DNA of 64,000 bases from a candidate division TM6 bacterium GW2011_GWF2_28_16 (GTDB taxonomy: Bacteria > Babelota > Babeliae > Babelales > UASB340), in contig LBNX01000002.1 of NCBI GenBank assembly GCA_000989185.1, positions 248,001-312,000 of the forward strand, given 5' to 3'. The translations under genes and the position numbers were made by a program. Position 1 is the first letter of the stretch, and the number at the start of each line of letters is the position of its first letter. Below, in pieces: positions 8,617 through 18,066 of this stretch. A model generated the notes under the pieces. That model was not told the origin of the DNA, did no database searches, and saw only the letters and a program-made list of their open reading frames with translations.

Positions 8617-9671
8617 TTTTCTTCGCTAGATGATTTTATAAGAGATTCAGAAAGATCTGGAAGATCTTCAAATTCATTTGGGGCAAAATATTCAGTTAAA
8701 TTTGAATTTATACTTTTTAATTTATTTAAATAATTATTTAATTTATTAAGGATATATTCTGTTGTTGGAATTTTTTTGTCATTTCTACTCCAGCATTTTT
8801 CAAATAAATCATTTAATTTATTTGTATATTTTATTACAATTTCGTTATCTGTTTCTGTTGGTATTTTTGGAGGTATCCAACCACTAAAAATTAACTCTTT
8901 CATATTATTTTTAAAATCATTGCGAGTTTCCATTGGTTTATTTTCAGATTTAAATATTTGTTCTAGGATTTCTCCTATATTTACTTCATTTATAAGTTCA
9001 TATCCTATTACTGCAAATGCCCAAATATCATCAATAAAACTGGCTCCACAATCTTCTAAAAATTGTCGATAAGAAGTATAAGCAAGTGAGCCACAAAATA
9101 TTGATTTTTTATCGCGTTGTTTTGTAAAGCTAAAATCTATCAATTTTGCCGTTACAAAATCTTCTGGGTTATTTAGTTTAAATTTTTCATCTGCAAGTTT
9201 TTTGACTCCAAATAAAATAACATTTTCTGGCTTTAGGTCTTTATGGATATAGTTTTTATTGTGTAAAAAAAGTATTCCAGTAATTATATCTATTAATATT
9301 TTTAATTTAAATTTTAAAAATGAGATTGGGTCAATATCAATAAATTGGGCTTCACAAATAGCTTCTATTAAGTTTGCTAGGCTTAATTCACCATGTTCTT
9401 CTATTAAAGTTAAGTTGTTATCGTTAAAATCTATTAAAGTAATTATATTGGGGTGTGAAAAATTTTGTAAAATAAATTTTTCATTTAAATATTTTTTTTC
9501 TAATAAATTTTTATATTCAAGTAAACAAGCTTTTGACCCATTATATTCACAAGAGTATACTGTTTTCTCTGAGCCTTTGCTGTTATAAACTTTGTTTGAA
9601 ATTTGTGAAAGAACTATTTGAGAAGATAATACTTGTAAAATTAATAGAAATATATTTTTTTTAAATAACAC
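8613..9671 (-). CDS. Exported serine/threonine protein kinase-like protein
   Basis: Signal peptide; YIHKDLKPENVILFG, AKLIDFSFTKQ, DIWAFAVIGYEL kinase subdomains. Confidence 0.8.
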   Translation of the reverse strand: MLFKKNIFLLILQVLSSQIVLSQISNKVYNSKGSEKTVYSCEYNGSKACLLEYKNLLEKKYLNEKFILQNFSHPNIITLIDFNDNNLTLIEEHGELSLANLIEAICEAQFIDIDPISFLKFKLKILIDIITGILFLHNKNYIHKDLKPENVILFGVKKLADEKFKLNNPEDFVTAKLIDFSFTKQRDKKSIFCGSLAYTSYRQFLEDCGASFIDDIWAFAVIGYELINEVNIGEILEQIFKSENKPMETRNDFKNNMKELIFSGWIPPKIPTETDNEIVIKYTNKLNDLFEKCWSRNDKKIPTTEYILNKLNNYLNKLKSINSNLTEYFAPNEFEDLPDLSESLIKSSSEEN

Positions 9672-9680
9672 TTTTTACCT

Positions 9681-10535
9681 TTAAGATAAAAAAGTTTCGT
9701 CATTTAGCCAAATTTGGTGTTTAAAAAAGTAATCTAATTGTTTATTATTTAGTTCTATATTTTGATTTACGTAAAAAGTTTCTTTTATTAAATAATGTAT
9801 GCCAATAAAATTAATATTTAATTCTTGTGATGTTTTTGCAACAGAATTTATATATTCAATAGAATCATCTATAAATATAATTTTTTTTGGGTTTAAATTT
9901 AATTTTTCTAAAAATAACTTTAAAGTTTCGCCTTTTGGTGCTTTATCTGCAAAAAGAATGCCGTTTTTAAATATAGGCTTTGAGTCTGGGTTGTTTATAT
10001 TTATTAAATTTAATAAATTTATGTTAAAAGCTTTGCTAAAATTTATACCTAATTTTAAAAGGTCATTTATTCTATCGTGTTCTATATCTTCTTTTGTTTC
10101 TTGAATACCTGTATCAATTAGAGTTAACGCAATTACAGGTATATTTTTTTCTTGTATTTTATTTATTAAGCTCAAAATTTCTTGTGAAGTTATTATTTTA
10201 TTGGCTTTATTTTTGATGTTTACCCAAATAATACTTTTTTCTGTATCTGATAATTCTGGATTTATTTTATTTTGTGTTGCATACACTTTGTATCTATCAA
10301 AGATATATTTTTTTAAAATTATATTAGATTTGTCAGCATTAACCCAATTAAAAAAGTTGTCTGGTCTACGTAAAATTACGTTGCCTATATCAAAAATTAT
10401 TAAAGTATCTTGATTGTCTGTTTTAATTATTTTTTCTAGTGGGTTTAAATTATAACTTTTAATTATTTTTGGTGTTGTGTTTAACATATTTGTTATGGTA
10501 ATAAATATTGATATTAAAATTATTTTATATAGCAT
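9681..10535 (-). CDS. Exported HAD-like protein (DUF2608-type)
   Basis: N-terminal hydrophobic segment; LIIFDIGNVILRRP motif I; KKIIFIDDSIEYINSV motif. Confidence 0.7.
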   Translation of the reverse strand: MLYKIILISIFITITNMLNTTPKIIKSYNLNPLEKIIKTDNQDTLIIFDIGNVILRRPDNFFNWVNADKSNIILKKYIFDRYKVYATQNKINPELSDTEKSIIWVNIKNKANKIITSQEILSLINKIQEKNIPVIALTLIDTGIQETKEDIEHDRINDLLKLGINFSKAFNINLLNLININNPDSKPIFKNGILFADKAPKGETLKLFLEKLNLNPKKIIFIDDSIEYINSVAKTSQELNINFIGIHYLIKETFYVNQNIELNNKQLDYFFKHQIWLNDETFLS

Positions 10536-10595
10536 AAAATGGCCTTTTACAAATAAAATTGTAATTAATTATTGTATATAATATAAAAAATAAAA

Positions 10596-11156
10596 TTGGG
10601 AATATTTATGAAAAAATTTATATTAGTATCGTTCTTTATTGTTATATTTGTACCAAATATTTATTCAATGTTTTTGCATAAGCTTAGTATAAAAGATAAT
10701 ACAATTGCAGTTGTTGATATAAAAAATAAATATTTACAATCAATTACTAAGGCTATAGCAGATTTAAACTTAGAAAATTTTGTTCCTACAGACGATGAAA
10801 GATCTTTTATTGAGAATTTTTTTACTCTTTTATATAAACTTTTGTATAAAGTAAGTTTAAATAAAGAAGATTGTTTTTTTAAAAATGGGACTCATTTATT
10901 GAAACTAGATAAACGTTTTGGGGAAAATTTATATACATGTGTAGATTTTACTCAAAGTAAAATACAGCAGCAAACATATACTTGTTGGATAGAGTTTGAT
11001 AATAATATATTAAATTTAGATGTTGAATGTTTTACGATTTTGATAAAATTATCAGAAATAATATTAAAAGAATTATTTTTTGAAGTTAGCTTTAAGTTTA
11101 TCTTTAATAAAGATAAACAAACTTATATTCTTATTGCTAGCATGTTTGAATTATAA
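10596..11156 (+). CDS. Exported hypothetical protein
   Basis: 186-aa ORF with N-terminal hydrophobic segment FILVSFFIVIFVPNIYS. Confidence 0.65.
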   Translation: MGIFMKKFILVSFFIVIFVPNIYSMFLHKLSIKDNTIAVVDIKNKYLQSITKAIADLNLENFVPTDDERSFIENFFTLLYKLLYKVSLNKEDCFFKNGTHLLKLDKRFGENLYTCVDFTQSKIQQQTYTCWIEFDNNILNLDVECFTILIKLSEIILKELFFEVSFKFIFNKDKQTYILIASMFEL

Positions 11157-11162
11157 AAAATC

Positions 11163-11204
11163 CGGTACTGGCCGTGCCAGTCGTAGCCTTGGCGTAGGCT
11201 GGTG
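11163..11204. repeat. GC-rich inverted-repeat element abutting tRNA-Ser 3' end
   Basis: Perfect ACTGGC CGT GCCAGT; GTCGTAGCCTTGGCGTAGGCTGGTG resembles the element at 56679-56704. Confidence 0.6.
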
Positions 11205-11291
11205 GAGAGAGTGAGATTCGAACTCACGATTCCTGTTTCCAGGAATAACCGCTTTCGAGGCGGCCGCTTTCGACCACTCAGCCATCTCTCC
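11200..11291 (-). tRNA. tRNA-Ser(CGA)
   Basis: Reverse complement GGAGAGATGGCTGAGTGGTCGAAAGCGGCCGCCTCGAAAGCGGTTATTCCTGGAAACAGGAATCGTGAGTTCGAATCTCACTCTCTCCACCA: 7-bp acceptor, CTCGAAA anticodon loop, long variable arm, GTTCGAATC T-loop, encoded CCA. Confidence 0.95.
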
Positions 11292-11529
11292 GGAATATAT
11301 ATAAATTTATATATATTTGTTAAAAATACAAAGGGTTGTAACATAAATTTAGCGTAAATTATTAACTATTGTAATTTAATTTATAAATAATTGATTTTAT
11401 GAGCAAGAAAGCATACCCTTATCAAGGTTTGAAAAGTATAAAATATTTATATTTATTGATAAATATTGCTAAATATTTAAAATGAAAAATTAAATTGTAT
11501 TAAAGCCACTTTTAGTGAGGTAAAAAACT

Positions 11530-13014
11530 ATGTATAGTATAAACACAAGAGCTATAGTACTTGCTGCAGGCAAGTCGTCTAGGTTCAAAACAAATAAGAG
11601 TAAGTTATTATATTCAATCTGTGGCCAGCCTATGATTTTATATGCATTAAAGCTATTAAAAAATTTAGGTATTCCTACTACAGTTGTTGTAGGTTATCAA
11701 GCCGAAGAATTAAAAGAGCTTATACAAAAAGCTGGAATAGATAATGTAAATTATGTATATCAAGAATCTCAACTAGGAACAGGTAATGCCATATCGATTA
11801 CTAAAAATTCTTGGGATCAAGAAAATATATTAATCATGAATGGTGATTGTCCATTATTAACAGAAGAAATTATTACACAAATGCTTGATGGTCATAATAA
11901 TAGTAATGCTTCTATTACATTTCTTTCTTCACACTCTTTAAATCCAGATGGATATGGTCGAGTAATAAGAGACGGTAAGCATATATCTATTGTAGAAGAT
12001 AGAAATCTTACAGAAGAACAACGTTTTGTAACTTTAATAAATAGTGGAATATATTTATTTAGAAAAGATTTTTTAGAAGAAAATATAGATAAAATAGAAA
12101 TAGATTCTGTAAAAAAAGAATATTATCTTACTGATTTAGTTAAAATGGCTAGTGACCAAGATTTAAAAGTAAAAACTATTCCTGTTCCATATGATAATAT
12201 CCGTGGGGTTAATACTCTTGAAGAATTATGGGCTGTGGAACAAATTCAAAGATCGAATTTTATAAAATATTGGATGACACAGGGTGTTAGATTTGAATTG
12301 GCTCAAAATATTCATATGGACTTTGATGTTGAAATAGGTGCAGGTTCTTTTATTGGTACAGGGGTACATTTATTTAAGGGGACTAAAGTTGGTAAAAATT
12401 GCACTATAAATGCATTTTGTATTATAGAAGATTCTATAATTGGTGATGATAGTTATATACATTCGCATTCTGTTGTGCAGGCTAGTAAAATTGGCTGTAA
12501 TACGCATGTTGGCCCCTATGCACGATTAAGAAAAGACGTAATACTTGGTGATAATGTTAATATTGGTAATTTTGTAGAAATAAAGAATAGTACTATCGGT
12601 GATAATTCTAGCGCTAAACATTTAACTTATTTGGGTGATTCTATAATTGGTAAGAATGTAAATATTGGTGCAGGTACTATTACATGTAACTATGATGGTG
12701 TTAATAAACATAAAACAGAAATAAAAGATAATGTGTTTATTGGTAGCAATAATACTTTAGTAGCACCTGTTGTTATAAATGAAAATGCTTATACTGCAGC
12801 AGGCTCTACAATTACAAAAGAAGTTCCAAAAGATAGCTTGGCTATTGCACGAACAAGACAAGAAAATAAAATAGATTATGCAAAAAAATTAAAAGCTAAG
12901 AGCAAAAAAGAAACAGATAATAAAGATGATTTAAGCAGTTCTAAAAATAAAGAAAAAAATGCAAAATTAAATTTTGTTGGTGCTACAAAAACTAAAAATA
13001 TGCAGAATCTATGA
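11530..13014 (+). CDS. glmU: Bifunctional UDP-N-acetylglucosamine pyrophosphorylase / glucosamine-1-phosphate N-acetyltransferase
   Basis: AIVLAAGKSSRFKTNKSKLLYSICGQPM, left-handed beta-helix hexapeptide repeats, GAGTITCNYDGVNKHKT. Confidence 0.95.
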   Translation: MYSINTRAIVLAAGKSSRFKTNKSKLLYSICGQPMILYALKLLKNLGIPTTVVVGYQAEELKELIQKAGIDNVNYVYQESQLGTGNAISITKNSWDQENILIMNGDCPLLTEEIITQMLDGHNNSNASITFLSSHSLNPDGYGRVIRDGKHISIVEDRNLTEEQRFVTLINSGIYLFRKDFLEENIDKIEIDSVKKEYYLTDLVKMASDQDLKVKTIPVPYDNIRGVNTLEELWAVEQIQRSNFIKYWMTQGVRFELAQNIHMDFDVEIGAGSFIGTGVHLFKGTKVGKNCTINAFCIIEDSIIGDDSYIHSHSVVQASKIGCNTHVGPYARLRKDVILGDNVNIGNFVEIKNSTIGDNSSAKHLTYLGDSIIGKNVNIGAGTITCNYDGVNKHKTEIKDNVFIGSNNTLVAPVVINENAYTAAGSTITKEVPKDSLAIARTRQENKIDYAKKLKAKSKKETDNKDDLSSSKNKEKNAKLNFVGATKTKNMQNL

Positions 13015-14318
13015 TCAGATTTTTTCATACGGCAGATATACACCTAGGAGTAGAAAACTACGGTAAAATTGACGCTAAGACGGGAATACATTCCCGTCTT
13101 TTAGATTTTAAAGACAGTTTAAAGACCATAGTTGATAAGGCTATAGAACAAAATATAGATTTTTTTTTATTTTGTGGTGATGCATACAAAACTGCATTCC
13201 CTACACCTACACAGCAAAAAATATTTATTACAGAATTATTAAGATTACAGGTTGCAGGTATACCTATAATTTCTATTGTTGGTAATCATGATAATCCATT
13301 AAGTTTTGGTAAATCTAATTCGTTAGAAGTATTGGATTATTTACCATTAGATGGTTTGCATGTTATTGCTAAGCCAGAAATTTTAAAGCTTGATACAAAA
13401 AATGGACCTATACAAATATTGGGGATTCCCTGGCCAACAAGAAATAATTTAATTTCTGATAAAGAGTTTCACTTAAAAAGTTCTAAAGAAATTACAGAGT
13501 ATTTATCTCAGGCTGTATACAATATAATTTTGGAATTATCAAAAAAAATAGATAAAAATATTCCTGCAATTTTAGCTGGGCATTTAACTGTAAGTACAGG
13601 TATATTTTCTGGTTCAGAAAAATGTGCTGTATTTGGTAATGACCCTATATTTTTACCATCGCAACTTGCTCTCAATTGTTTTGATTATGTTGCTCTTGGG
13701 CATTTGCATAGATTTCAAAATCTAAATTCTCATGGGTACCCTGCTGTTATTTATCCAGGGTCTATTGAGCGTATAGATTTTGGCGAACGCAAAGAAGATA
13801 AGGGTTTTTGTTCTGTTTTAATAGATGACAAAAATATTAATAATAAATGTTCTTTTGAATTTATAAAATTAAAAACTAGACCTATGGTACAGATAGAGAT
13901 TATTTTAAAAGAAGGTTTAGATTTTACGCAACAAATTTTGGATGAAATAAATAGACATGAAATATCTGGTGCAATAGTAAAAATAGTTTATTATGTTCCA
14001 GATGGTAAAAAAGATGATGTAAGTTTGCAAGAAATACAACAGGCTTGTGTTAGTGCTATAAGTTTAGCTGCTATAATACCTGTAAGGAAAAATGTTGTCA
14101 GAGAATTTAGAGCGTCTTTAAATGTTGATATGAATTTAGAAGTATTGTTAGAAAAATATTTAGAGACAAAAGGTATTGAAAAAACACAAAAAGATAATTT
14201 AATAAAAAAAGCTGGAGATCTTTATCAAGAAATTGCTTTATTGCAGAATAGTGGTTTAGAAGATACTCAAAAAGTAAATTTATTAGATAAAAGTGAATTA
14301 AAAGAATTTAACTTATAA
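13011..14318 (+). CDS. DNA repair exonuclease, SbcD/Mre11-like
   Basis: FFHTADIHLG, GDAYKTAFPTPTQQ, GNHDNP, AGHLTVS, LGHLHRFQ, YPGSIERIDFGE; 4-nt overlap with glmU. Confidence 0.88.
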   Translation: MIRFFHTADIHLGVENYGKIDAKTGIHSRLLDFKDSLKTIVDKAIEQNIDFFLFCGDAYKTAFPTPTQQKIFITELLRLQVAGIPIISIVGNHDNPLSFGKSNSLEVLDYLPLDGLHVIAKPEILKLDTKNGPIQILGIPWPTRNNLISDKEFHLKSSKEITEYLSQAVYNIILELSKKIDKNIPAILAGHLTVSTGIFSGSEKCAVFGNDPIFLPSQLALNCFDYVALGHLHRFQNLNSHGYPAVIYPGSIERIDFGERKEDKGFCSVLIDDKNINNKCSFEFIKLKTRPMVQIEIILKEGLDFTQQILDEINRHEISGAIVKIVYYVPDGKKDDVSLQEIQQACVSAISLAAIIPVRKNVVREFRASLNVDMNLEVLLEKYLETKGIEKTQKDNLIKKAGDLYQEIALLQNSGLEDTQKVNLLDKSELKEFNL

Positions 14319-14340
14319 ATATTTTGTGGGTGGTAAATTT

Positions 14341-15684
14341 ATGAATTTAGTTATTACGAATACACTGACAAGAAAAAAAGAAAATTTTATTCCTGTAAAA
14401 AATAAAACAGTAAATATGTATGTATGTGGCATTACTCCATATGCAGATTCACACATAGGACATGGTAGATGTTATGTTAACTTTGATGTTTTATATAGAT
14501 TATTAAAATTTTTAGAATATAAAGTTACTTACGTTCGTAATATTACAGATATAGATGATAAATTAATTAATAAAGCTATAGAGCAAACAGGTGATATTAA
14601 AAATTATTTAAGTATTTCACAAAAATATACACAAAATTTTTGGCAAGATATGCAAAGTTTAAATAATCTAAAACCTGATCATGAGCCAAAAGTAACAGAA
14701 AATATTCAAGAAATTATAAATTTTATTAAAGATTTAATAGAAAAAAAACATGCTTACGTTTTAAATAACGATGTTTATTTTGATGTTTTGTCTTTTAAAA
14801 ATTATGGAGCACTTTCTGGTAAAAAACTTGAAGATTTAAAAATGGGATCTCGTGTAGATGTTGATGAACGCAAAAAACATCCTGCAGATTTTGTTCTCTG
14901 GAAAGGTAATAGCGAAAATTTATTTTGGCAATCTCCATGGGGTTATGGAAGACCTGGTTGGCATATAGAATGCTCTGTTATGGCTCAAAAATATTTGGGT
15001 AATATTTTAGACATTCATGGTGGCGGTATGGATTTAATTTTTCCACATCATGAAAATGAAGTTGCACAATCGCAAACACATAATTTAGAGCCCTTGGCAA
15101 AATATTGGGTACATAATGCATTTATAAATATTAATAAAGAAAAAATGTCCAAGTCTCTTGGTAACTTTTTTACATTAAAAACTGTGTTTGAAAATTTTGA
15201 TCCCATGGTTTTACGATTTTATATTTTACAACATAATTATAGAACGCCAATAGAATTTACATTAGAAAGTTTAAAGGCTGCACAAACAGCTTATGAAAAA
15301 TTAGTAACAGTATTTAAAGATATAAAAACTCAAGATAAAAATATTACTTTAGATTTAGTTCTTGGGCATGAAATACTTACAGAAATGCTTGTAGCTCTTT
15401 GTGATGATTTAAATACCCCAAAATTTTTTGGCATATTATTTGAAAATTTAAATAATATAAAAGAAGATAAAGACTTGGCTGTGTTTATTAAAAATTTTGT
15501 AAATGTATTATTGGGTTTAACGTTAGAAAGTGTAAAAAAAGAGATAGCATTAACTCCTGAAATAGAAAATCTTATAAAAGAGCGTGAACAAGCACGTGCA
15601 TTTAAAAATTGGGAGTTGTCTGATAAGATTAGAGCCCAATTATTAAAACTTGGCTATGAAGTTCAGGATAAAAAATTAAAGTAA
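14341..15684 (+). CDS. cysS: Cysteinyl-tRNA synthetase
   Basis: MYVCGITPYADSHIGHGR, GWHIECSVMA, DIHGGGMDLIFPHHENE, EKMSKSLGNF. ATG at 14341 preferred to GTG at 14326. Confidence 0.95.
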   Translation: MNLVITNTLTRKKENFIPVKNKTVNMYVCGITPYADSHIGHGRCYVNFDVLYRLLKFLEYKVTYVRNITDIDDKLINKAIEQTGDIKNYLSISQKYTQNFWQDMQSLNNLKPDHEPKVTENIQEIINFIKDLIEKKHAYVLNNDVYFDVLSFKNYGALSGKKLEDLKMGSRVDVDERKKHPADFVLWKGNSENLFWQSPWGYGRPGWHIECSVMAQKYLGNILDIHGGGMDLIFPHHENEVAQSQTHNLEPLAKYWVHNAFININKEKMSKSLGNFFTLKTVFENFDPMVLRFYILQHNYRTPIEFTLESLKAAQTAYEKLVTVFKDIKTQDKNITLDLVLGHEILTEMLVALCDDLNTPKFFGILFENLNNIKEDKDLAVFIKNFVNVLLGLTLESVKKEIALTPEIENLIKEREQARAFKNWELSDKIRAQLLKLGYEVQDKKLK

Positions 15685-15701
15685 ATAAAGGGGGATATGT
15701 T

Positions 15702-16481
15702 ATGAATAAAAAATTAATTATAATATTTATTTATTTTTTAAATATAGTATCTGGGCTTTATTGTAATCAAGTTAACTTTTTATCAATTCAAAACATTCGT
15801 AATAATATTGAAGAAGAAGTGTGTGCTTGGCCTACTGAAAATGATATTAATGGCATAATGTATATTTGTGATAATAATTTATCAAAAAGAGTTAATATTG
15901 TTGATCCTGTTACTAAATGGACCCCATTGCAGTACATGGTAAAAAAATATCAAAAATTTCGTAAAAGTGTAATTAATAGTTGTTTTGTGGGCTTGGTATC
16001 TTTAGGTGCAAATATTTTAGACAATGGAGAGCAAAATTGGTCTCCATTGTATTATTTAGTTAATAATAAAGAATGGAAGATTGTTAATTTGATTCTTTCT
16101 AATTTTAAAAACATAAAAGTTGATGATTCAATTATTGAAAAAATGTTATCAATAGATAAAGCGATCAAGTTTGGTTATGAAAATATAGTTCAATTTTGGA
16201 CAAAACAGATAAATTATGAATTTCAAGAAATTCAAGATTTGGCCTATTATGCAAGATCTGTTTATTTTGAATATAGAAAACATAAAGAAGACTATGACTT
16301 TGATCAAAATTTATTAATTTCTTATATATCAATATATAGTTATTTATTAAACTATAATAATAATAGATTTATTTATATTTATAATTCTAATAAAGAACAT
16401 TGTGATATATATAAAAAATATGATCAAATTGTGTATCAAATTTATTTAGAAATATTAAGAAGTTTATTGTTAAATAGCTAA
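15702..16481 (+). CDS. Exported protein with ankyrin-like repeats
   Basis: Signal peptide; NIVDPVTKWTPLQYMVKK and LVSLGANILDNGEQNWSPLYYLVNNKEWKIVNLIL. Confidence 0.6.
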   Translation: MNKKLIIIFIYFLNIVSGLYCNQVNFLSIQNIRNNIEEEVCAWPTENDINGIMYICDNNLSKRVNIVDPVTKWTPLQYMVKKYQKFRKSVINSCFVGLVSLGANILDNGEQNWSPLYYLVNNKEWKIVNLILSNFKNIKVDDSIIEKMLSIDKAIKFGYENIVQFWTKQINYEFQEIQDLAYYARSVYFEYRKHKEDYDFDQNLLISYISIYSYLLNYNNNRFIYIYNSNKEHCDIYKKYDQIVYQIYLEILRSLLLNS

Positions 16482-16531
16482 ATATTCCTTTTGTTTTTTT
16501 TAAAATTTATATAAGAGGGGAAATGAAATAG

Positions 16532-18040
16532 ATGAACAAATTTGTATACCCAAAAGTAAAAGTAAATATTCCAAAAGTAAAAGTAAAATTTAATGGTAAT
16601 TTATTAGTTATTGGTTGTGGTGCTGTAGCGCAAACTGCAATTCCATTGATATTGCGTCATTTTGATATGCCAGCAAAAAAAATAACTATAATGGATTTTA
16701 TTGATAATAAACATAGAGTGCAAGATGCACTTAAAAGTGGCGTAAATTATGTTTTTGATAAAATTACAAAAAATAATTATAAAAAAACTTTGGCCAAATA
16801 TGTTGGCTCTGATGACATGATAATAGATCTTGCTTGGAATATTGAATGTTGGGATATACTTGATTGGTGCAGACAAAATAATGTTTTGTATATAAATACT
16901 TCTATCGAAGAATGGGAACCATATAAAGACGAAAAACGTACAGACCCTAGAAAATATACTTTATATACAAGACATATGCGATTACGTAAATTAATGGCAG
17001 AAAAATGGGGTGATAAAAAGGGTACTACTGCAATAGTAGATCATGGTGCAAACCCTGGTTTAGTCTCGCACTTTACAAAAAAAGCATTAATAGATATTGC
17101 AAATAAAATTTTTGAAAAAAAGCCTAAAGATAAACGTATAAAAGATTTAAAAAAATTTATTTTAGAAAAAAATTTTGCAAAGCTTGCGCAACTTCTTGAT
17201 GTTAAAGTTATTCATGTTAGCGAACGTGACTCGCAAATTACAGATAAACCAAAACAATTTAATGAATTTGTAAACACTTGGTCGGTAGAAGGCTTTTACG
17301 AAGAAGGTGTAGCTCCAGCTGAAATGGGTTGGGGAACACACGAAAAAACTTTACCAAAAAATGGATATGAATATAAAACAGGACCCAAAAATCAAATTTG
17401 TTTAGGTACGCTTGGCATGAACACTTTAGTTAGATCGTGGGTGCCATCTGGCGAAATTAATGGTATGGTCATTCGCCATGGTGAAGCTTTTGGAATTTCA
17501 GATAGATTGACCGTTTGGGACAAAAATAAAGCTGTTTATAGACCTACAGTTCATTATGCTTATTGCCCATCTGATTCTGCTGTAATTTCGTTGCATGAAC
17601 TTAGAATGCGACAATATCATATGCAAGAAAAACAGAGAATTCTTAGTGATGATATTATTGATGGGCGTGATGAACTTGGTGTGCTTTTAATGGGACACGA
17701 TTTTAATTCTTGGTGGATAGGTAGTTTGCTTGATATTCATACTGCACGAAAATTAGTACCAAATCAGCAGGCTACAACTTTGCAAGTTGCTGTTTCTGTT
17801 GTGGGTGCAGCTCTTTGGATGATAAAAAATCCTAAACAAGGCTTTTTGTTGCCAGATGATATTGATCATGAATTTATTCTTGATTTTGCTATACCATATA
17901 TTGTTCCATTTGTTTCTATGCAGTCAGACTGGACGCCATTAAAAGATTTAAATAAAAAATATTTAAAATTTGGCTCTAAAGCTCCAGATAAAAAAGAGCT
18001 CTGGCAATTTAGTTCTTTTATTGTGGATGAACGAGTGTAA
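16532..18040 (+). CDS. Homospermidine synthase
   Basis: Rossmann start LLVIGCGAVAQTAIPLI, DHGANPGLVSHF, MVIRHGEAFGISDRLTV; saccharopine dehydrogenase-like homospermidine synthase family. Confidence 0.88.
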   Translation: MNKFVYPKVKVNIPKVKVKFNGNLLVIGCGAVAQTAIPLILRHFDMPAKKITIMDFIDNKHRVQDALKSGVNYVFDKITKNNYKKTLAKYVGSDDMIIDLAWNIECWDILDWCRQNNVLYINTSIEEWEPYKDEKRTDPRKYTLYTRHMRLRKLMAEKWGDKKGTTAIVDHGANPGLVSHFTKKALIDIANKIFEKKPKDKRIKDLKKFILEKNFAKLAQLLDVKVIHVSERDSQITDKPKQFNEFVNTWSVEGFYEEGVAPAEMGWGTHEKTLPKNGYEYKTGPKNQICLGTLGMNTLVRSWVPSGEINGMVIRHGEAFGISDRLTVWDKNKAVYRPTVHYAYCPSDSAVISLHELRMRQYHMQEKQRILSDDIIDGRDELGVLLMGHDFNSWWIGSLLDIHTARKLVPNQQATTLQVAVSVVGAALWMIKNPKQGFLLPDDIDHEFILDFAIPYIVPFVSMQSDWTPLKDLNKKYLKFGSKAPDKKELWQFSSFIVDERV

Positions 18041-18066
18041 AATATTAAAAATAAAAATTTATAATA

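Noticed and set aside
11123-11344. 73-aa minus-strand ORF
   Set aside because: It covers the tRNA-Ser gene and its flanking repeat; spurious translation.
13077-13101. In-frame inverted repeat AAGACGGGAATACATTCCCGTCTT in the sbcD-like gene
   Set aside because: It encodes KTGIHSRL, a segment that fits the expected SbcD-family sequence, so it is probably native coding sequence and not an insertion.
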